NCBI GenBank assembly: GCA_964572825.1
Contig: CAZNGS010000002.1
Coordinates: 56,302 to 120,301, forward strand
Source: CAYVBE01 sp964572825
GTDB taxonomy: Bacteria; Planctomycetota; Brocadiia; SM23-32
Direction: 5' to 3'
DNA: 64,000 bases
The notes under the pieces were generated by a model. That model had not been told where the DNA came from. It worked only from the letters and a program-made list of their open reading frames with translations, and searched no databases. The translations under genes were made by a program, and so were the position numbers. Of the stretch, positions 59,588-64,000 are shown one piece after another. How positions within the stretch are numbered: the first letter of the stretch is position 1; every line of letters begins with the position of its first letter.

Positions 59588-62065
59588 GTGGCCGAGCAGG
59601 AAGACAAAGAGAAAACGAACCCGGACTCCACCGACAGCGATCGGGAAGCGGATCGGAAGGAAACAGCCTCCCTCGGCGCCGCACAGCCCGACGCGGCGGC
59701 GGACCTGCCGGAACGGGCCGAACTGCCCGAGGAACTGCCGGTGCTGCCTATGCGCGGCAACGTGCCTTTCCCCAACGTCATGGCCCTCCCTTTTCACGTG
59801 CAGGACGAGGGCCTGTTGAAGATGATCGAGCAGGTTGTCCTGGGAGACAAGCTGTTCGTCACCGTGGCAGTGCGGCCCGAATCGCAGGACAGCGAATCCC
59901 CCGGCCCTGACGACCTGTACCAGGTGGGGGTCACGGCCGTCATCCTGCAGATGCTCCGCATGCCGGACGGTTCGATGCGCTTTCTCGCGCAGGGCCTGGC
60001 CCGCACCCGCGTGGATCACTACAGCCAGACGGAACCGTTTCTCCGGGCACGTGTCTCCCACCTCAATGAGGAAGAGGTGGAGGACGTGGAGGCGAGCGCC
60101 CTGTTCCGAAACCTGCGCGACCAGTTCCTGGAATTCGCCGAGAATGTGCCGAACCTGGGCGACACGGCCCGGGTGGCGGCGGCCAACGTGGAGGACCCCG
60201 GCGCCCTGTGCGACTTCGTGGCGTCCAACCTCAACATCTCCGTGGAGGAAAAGCAACAGATACTGGAGACCCTCAACGTCAAGGCGCGTCTCCAGGCGAT
60301 TACCCGGCTCCTCGCCAGGGAGATGGATTTCACCGAGGTGGCACAGCGCATACAGTCCGAAGCCCGCAACGAAATCGACAAGAGCCAGCGGGAGTACTAC
60401 CTCCGACAGCAGCTCAAGGCCATCCAGCAGGAACTGGGCGAAGTCGACCCCCAGGAAGCAGAAGTCCAGGAACTGCGCCGCCAGATCGACCAGATGGACC
60501 TGCCCGAGGAGGCCCGGAAAGAGGCCGAACGGGAACTGGGCCGCCTGGAGCGGATCAACCCGGCCAGCCCCGAATACAGCGTGGCCAGAACCTACCTGGA
60601 CTGGATCACCTCCCTGCCCTGGAACGAAAGCACGCCCGACAACCTGGACCTGAAGGAAGCACGACGCATCCTGGACGAAGACCACTACGGTCTGGAGGAC
60701 GTCAAGGAGCGCGTCCTGGAGTTCCTCGCCGTGCGCCGGCTGAGGGGCGAAATGAGCGGCTCCATCCTGTGCTTCGTCGGCCCGCCCGGCACCGGCAAGA
60801 CCTCTATCGGCAGGTCCATCGCCCGCGCCCTGGGCCGCAGGTACATCCGCGCCGCCCTGGGGGGTGTCCGCGACGAGGCAGAGATCCGGGGGCACCGCCG
60901 CACCTACATCGGCAGCCTGCCCGGGCGTATCATCAGCTCCATCCGGAAGGCCGGCTCAAACAATCCGGTTTTCATGCTGGACGAAGTCGACAAGCTGGGG
61001 GCGGACTTCCGCGGCGACCCCGCAAGCGCCCTGCTGGAAGTGCTCGACCCCGAGCAGAACTCCACCTACACCGACCATTACCTGGAGGTGCCGTTCGACC
61101 TCTCCCGGGTTCTCTTCATCTGCACGGCCAACGTGCTGGATCCCATCCCCCCCGCACTCAAGGACCGCATGGAGATGCTGGAGTTCCCGGGTTATACGGA
61201 GGAAGAGAAACTCCACATCGCCAAACAGTACCTCGTCCCACAGCAGGTGGAGCGGAACGGACTTGCGGCCGAGCAGTTCAACATCACGGACGACGCCATC
61301 CGCAGCCTGATCAGCGAGTACACGCGCGAGGCGGGCGTGCGCGAGCTGGAGCGCCAGATAGCCTCCCTCTGCCGCAAGGTGGCCAAGGCGGTAGCCCTGG
61401 GCGAAGACGGCACCTCGCCCATCGATACCGATAGGATCCGAGAGCTGCTGGGCCCCGCCAGATTCTTTCCCGAGATCGCCGAAAGGGTGGACGAGCCCGG
61501 CGTGGCAGCCGGCCTGGCATGGACGCCCACCGGCGGCGACATCATCTTTGTTGAAACCACAATGACCCCCGGAGAAGGCAAACTCACCCTGACCGGCATG
61601 CTGGGGGACGTTATGAAGGAGAGCGCCCAAGCGGCCCTTACGTACGTGAGGGCCCATGCGGACCAGCTGGACGTCGATCCCGACCTGTTCCAGGAGCACG
61701 ACTTCCACATCCACGTCCCCGCCGGCGCCATTCCCAAGGACGGCCCTTCCGCCGGCGTCACCATGGCCGCCGCCCTGCTCTCGCTCTGCACGGGCCGCCG
61801 TGTGCGGCACGACGTCGGCATGAGCGGAGAGATCACCTTGCGGGGCAAAGTCCTCCCCGTGGGCGGCATCAAGGAGAAGGTGCTGGCCGCCTCCCGCGCC
61901 GGCCTGAAGAAAGTCATCCTGCCCGACCGCAACAAGAGCGATCTGGAGGACGTGCCGGACTATGCCCGGGACAAGCTCGAGTTCCTTGCGGTGGACACCG
62001 TTGACGCACTGTTCCCGGCGGCACTGGAGCCGGCGAGAGAGGCCGAAAAGGCGCCCGCTCCTTGA
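59588..62065 (+). CDS. lon: ATP-dependent protease Lon, 825 aa
   Basis: The N-terminal substrate domain begins ELPVLPMRGNVPFPNVMALP. The AAA+ domain has Walker A GPPGTGKTS near residue 400 and Walker B VFMLDEVDKLG. The proteolytic dyad is Ser721 (KDGPSAGVTM) and Lys764 (GGIKEKVLAA), spaced 43 residues as in E. coli. The GTG start at 59588 has AAGGGAAA upstream. Preceded by an acidic N-terminal tail of ~40 residues. Confidence 0.95.
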   Translation: MAEQEDKEKTNPDSTDSDREADRKETASLGAAQPDAAADLPERAELPEELPVLPMRGNVPFPNVMALPFHVQDEGLLKMIEQVVLGDKLFVTVAVRPESQDSESPGPDDLYQVGVTAVILQMLRMPDGSMRFLAQGLARTRVDHYSQTEPFLRARVSHLNEEEVEDVEASALFRNLRDQFLEFAENVPNLGDTARVAAANVEDPGALCDFVASNLNISVEEKQQILETLNVKARLQAITRLLAREMDFTEVAQRIQSEARNEIDKSQREYYLRQQLKAIQQELGEVDPQEAEVQELRRQIDQMDLPEEARKEAERELGRLERINPASPEYSVARTYLDWITSLPWNESTPDNLDLKEARRILDEDHYGLEDVKERVLEFLAVRRLRGEMSGSILCFVGPPGTGKTSIGRSIARALGRRYIRAALGGVRDEAEIRGHRRTYIGSLPGRIISSIRKAGSNNPVFMLDEVDKLGADFRGDPASALLEVLDPEQNSTYTDHYLEVPFDLSRVLFICTANVLDPIPPALKDRMEMLEFPGYTEEEKLHIAKQYLVPQQVERNGLAAEQFNITDDAIRSLISEYTREAGVRELERQIASLCRKVAKAVALGEDGTSPIDTDRIRELLGPARFFPEIAERVDEPGVAAGLAWTPTGGDIIFVETTMTPGEGKLTLTGMLGDVMKESAQAALTYVRAHADQLDVDPDLFQEHDFHIHVPAGAIPKDGPSAGVTMAAALLSLCTGRRVRHDVGMSGEITLRGKVLPVGGIKEKVLAASRAGLKKVILPDRNKSDLEDVPDYARDKLEFLAVDTVDALFPAALEPAREAEKAPAP

Positions 62066-62103
62066 CGATCTCACCCCGTTTGGCTACACTCAATTGTGGC
62101 GGC

Positions 62104-62180
62104 GCGCCCGTAGCTCAACTGGACAGAGCGACGGCCTACGGAGCCGTAGGTTGGGGGTTCGAATCCTCCCGGGCGTGCCA
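62104..62180 (+). tRNA. tRNA-Arg (anticodon ACG)
   Basis: A 77-nt cloverleaf with acceptor GCGCCCG/CGGGCGT, anticodon stem ACGGC/GCCGT with loop CTACGGA (anticodon ACG, read as ICG after editing), T-arm GGGGG-TTCGAAT-CCTCC and encoded CCA. Differs from the tRNA at 46449-46525 essentially only in the anticodon arm. Confidence 0.96.
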
Positions 62181-62181
62181 G

Positions 62182-62218
62182 TTTTTTGCCGCGTTGCGGC
62201 AAAAAACAGAGCAGGAGA
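62182..62218 (+). repeat. Palindrome plus AGAGCAGGAGA after tRNA-Arg(ACG)
   Basis: TTTTTTGCCGC-GTT-GCGGCAAAAAA (62182-62206) is a perfect 11-bp stem, followed by AGAGCAGGAGA (62208-62218), the same 11-mer that follows the other tRNA-Arg. The rest of 62219-62526 has short AACAGGAGAACAG-type repeats and no recognised gene. Confidence 0.55.
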
Positions 62219-62526
62219 ACAGCAGAACAGGAGAACAGGCGAGAACGACAAAACGACCTGCCGGCCAGGCCACCCCCCTGACGCCGGAACCTGTCTTCGC
62301 CTGCGGTCTTCTGTTCAACCGCTCAGAGCGTCCGTTCGGCGGCCTCCGATACACGTTCGAGGAACTACATTTGGAGGACAGGTGGCCACGGCGAACAGCC
62401 CCTTGCCAGACCTCGCTTTGACGTCCAAAGCTTTGCTCGCCCGCGCTTTACCGATCTTCTGTTCGTCTTTCTGCCCCGCCGCCTCGCGGGTCAGAGCAGG
62501 GAAGGTAGGAAGTGGAGGACGAGGAA

Positions 62527-62652
62527 ATGACCGGTTGGCGCCACTTTGCGTTGACGCTTGCCACTGGCGCTCTCGTGGGCTATTTTGTTGTTTCCGGGTA
62601 CGACGCTCGACACTGGCGAAACGTAAGGGGGAAGGTGCAAAGTGGAAGATAA
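62527..62652 (+). CDS. Possible small single-TM protein, 41 aa
   Basis: ATG 62527 follows a purine-rich GGAGGACGAGGAA. The product has one hydrophobic helix (FALTLATGALVGYFVVSGY) and a basic C-terminus, and its stop overlaps the GTG start of the next gene by 11 nt. The good ribosome site and overlap suggest a coupled pair, but no homologue is recognised. Confidence 0.35.
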   Translation: MTGWRHFALTLATGALVGYFVVSGYDARHWRNVRGKVQSGR

Positions 62653-63910
62653 AGCTGGAGAACCGGGGAAGGAAACTAACGAGACAAAGGCGGTTTACCC
62701 GATCTTGAATCTGTCTGCTGACTGGCCTGCGTCGCGTTACAAGTTGGGCCACGGAGCATCAGTAGTTCGCCTCGACGATGCACTGCGCAAACAGATGTGC
62801 AGTGTTTGCCCGGAACCTAACGACATAGGGCTGCTGTCTGTTGTATTCTGGGGCAGCGACTGGATCAATAGCTGCGGGTGGGCTTTGGTGATAAAGTGGT
62901 TCCAGGAAGGGCCATATTTTCCACCGACACTGCGGCGCCGTGTTGACGTTGTGCTTCATGCCTTGGCTCTCGGGGAGGATGTGCCGAACCTAGATGAAAT
63001 ATGGGACGAGGATGGAGAGCTCTACAACGACGTGGAGCGCGTCGCCGGTTCCTACGGCTTCTCCGGTTCCATACGAGAGGCATTTCGAGAGAGCTTTGTG
63101 ACAGCTCTGAAGATCGTGAGGCCCCCGGTAACCCCTGTCCTCTGCCCGGTGGAGTTCAAGGGCGAGGAGCGGCAAGAGGGAATAGACCTCGAAGATGGTT
63201 CTGAGACGAATGACATAGATGAGCTAGCGGCAGAAGGGGGGGCCACAGGCTATTCCGAAGCCGACCGCAAACTACTGCAGTGCATGTGGCCTCGACTGGT
63301 CCGCCTGCGTAGACTTGACCGAGACTCCCGTGAGCAGTTGGGCAAAGATGTGAAGCGAGAAGTCGAGAGGGAAGTAAAGGCTCGAGGTGAGGAAAGCGAT
63401 AGGGAATCCCGCAAAAGGAAAATCTGCCAAGCCTTCCATAAACGCTGGGGGGCCCATACCCTTAACCGCAGCAGGTTGGGGCGCGCAGTGCTGATTTACA
63501 ACTCCAGCCTCATTCTGCCTCGTACGCCGCGTTTCCTGGGCATGTGCATTGTGCTGGAAACCTTGTTCTATCTTGGGCGATGGGACCGGGATAAGGGTAT
63601 CCGGCCCCGCCAGGCGATGGGGCGCCGCCTTGCGAGACTCCTCGAAGAGGGGGACGCGCAAAACGACTATTGGAGGTATCGCGAACAGGCCGAGAAGGTT
63701 TACGAAACCAGAAATGGCGTCGTTCACGGTGATGTCCTGTGGCAGGATGTTGCTGAAAGAACAGTGGAGATTGGCGAACAGTTGGCCCGGAAATCCCTGC
63801 AAAAGCTACTGGCCAACGAGGAGTGGTTTTTGTTGTTTTCTCGTGAAGTGCGTGCAGACATTGATCGCAAGCGATACAATAGAGCTTTATTCGAGCGTTT
63901 CGATGGATGA
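62642..63910 (+). CDS. HEPN-motif protein (ApeA-like C-terminus), 422 aa
   Basis: The C-terminal ~130 residues resemble Apea-like HEPN domains: MCIVLETLFYLGRWDRDKG, then a helix ending YETRNGVVHGDV, where Arg-Asn-x3-His fits the R-x4-H RNase motif, then ERTVEIGEQLARKSLQKLL. The N-terminal ~270 residues are unassigned, with a charged helical stretch (~225-262). HEPN RNases of this kind act in abortive anti-phage defence. The GTG start has GGGGGAAGG upstream. Base composition is visibly less GC-rich than lon, and it follows a tRNA, consistent with acquired DNA. Confidence 0.6.
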   Translation: MEDKAGEPGKETNETKAVYPILNLSADWPASRYKLGHGASVVRLDDALRKQMCSVCPEPNDIGLLSVVFWGSDWINSCGWALVIKWFQEGPYFPPTLRRRVDVVLHALALGEDVPNLDEIWDEDGELYNDVERVAGSYGFSGSIREAFRESFVTALKIVRPPVTPVLCPVEFKGEERQEGIDLEDGSETNDIDELAAEGGATGYSEADRKLLQCMWPRLVRLRRLDRDSREQLGKDVKREVEREVKARGEESDRESRKRKICQAFHKRWGAHTLNRSRLGRAVLIYNSSLILPRTPRFLGMCIVLETLFYLGRWDRDKGIRPRQAMGRRLARLLEEGDAQNDYWRYREQAEKVYETRNGVVHGDVLWQDVAERTVEIGEQLARKSLQKLLANEEWFLLFSREVRADIDRKRYNRALFERFDG

Positions 63911-63980
63911 TTCATCGCGGAAAAGTTTGCCCGGTGAACCACAGCTAGCTCGACTTTCGACAAAAAGAGGAAAGCCGGCT

Positions 63981-63993
63981 CCCGTTTTGGGTA
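63981..63993 (-). repeat. Dispersed 13-mer TACCCAAAACGGG (inverted copy)
   Basis: Reverse complement of 29122-29134. It lies at the edge of the window, so its full extent is unknown. Between 63911 and 64000 there is no other recognised feature. Confidence 0.35.
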
Positions 63994-64000
63994 GATTAAC

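Noticed and set aside
62182..62206. T6-stem-A6 hairpin after tRNA-Arg as an intrinsic terminator.
   Set aside because: The T and A runs are paired inside the stem and no T-run follows on either strand; kept as a palindrome only.

Overview
The window is GC-rich, densely coded bacterial DNA with no rRNA gene and no CRISPR array. Its gene content includes two sulfatases, a rhamnosidase-type glycosidase, secreted glycosidases, two arylsulfotransferase-like propellers, a hydrazine-synthase-alpha-like dihaem protein, a Mrp-linked [NiFe] hydrogenase, a Na+-NQR-like complex and a flavodiiron protein. This suggests an anaerobic or microaerobic polysaccharide degrader of the Planctomycetota/Verrucomicrobiota/Lentisphaerota type. 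That placement is inferred from gene content and is not proven.

Region 1 (1-11 kb): the tail of one secreted glycosidase and a complete tandem paralogue, a decayed IS701-like transposase, an arylsulfotransferase-like protein, a long exported TPR protein, a two-TM protein, a GyrI-like protein and a small unknown gene.

Region 2 (11.3-27.5 kb): an 18-gene minus-strand operon encodes a group 4 membrane-bound [NiFe] hydrogenase. It contains AsrA/AsrB-like diaphorase modules, a molybdopterin-oxidoreductase-like protein, a polyferredoxin, the hydrogenase core (NuoH/B/C/D/I homologues), an ND5-type antiporter subunit, a set of Mrp subunits and a maturation protease. A TTGACA-N17-TAAAAT promoter precedes it. 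hypA and hypB diverge from it, with three 10-bp iterons in between. The MrpD-like subunit carries a PDZ domain inserted in an extracytoplasmic loop, which is the most unusual protein architecture in the window.

Region 3 (27.6-36 kb): an HtrA-type protease with a degenerate lipoprotein companion, then a minus-strand pair of an arylsulfotransferase-like gene and a hydrazine-synthase-alpha-like gene. The latter is split by an apparent frameshift.

Region 4 (36-46.3 kb): ilvB sits behind a complete transcription attenuator (promoter, 15-codon leader peptide with Val-Val-Val-Val-Leu, antiterminator, terminator). It is followed by a DUF362/ferredoxin protein, a sulfatase, a GH78-like rhamnosidase, an ArsP-like permease, a MITE/BIME-like repeat and a corrinoid-type methyltransferase.

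Region 5 (46.4-53 kb): tRNA-Arg(UCG), a flavodiiron protein, and a small ferredoxin followed by nqrBCDEF without nqrA.

Region 6 (53-64 kb): a YbjN-like gene, a second sulfatase, prfB with its programmed frameshift, a TrkH/KtrB channel, dnaJ, hsp20 and lon. After tRNA-Arg(ACG) comes an accessory patch with a small membrane ORF and a HEPN-motif protein that may be defensive. Several promoters match TTGACR-N17-TATAAT closely, so ordinary sigma70-type transcription is expected.
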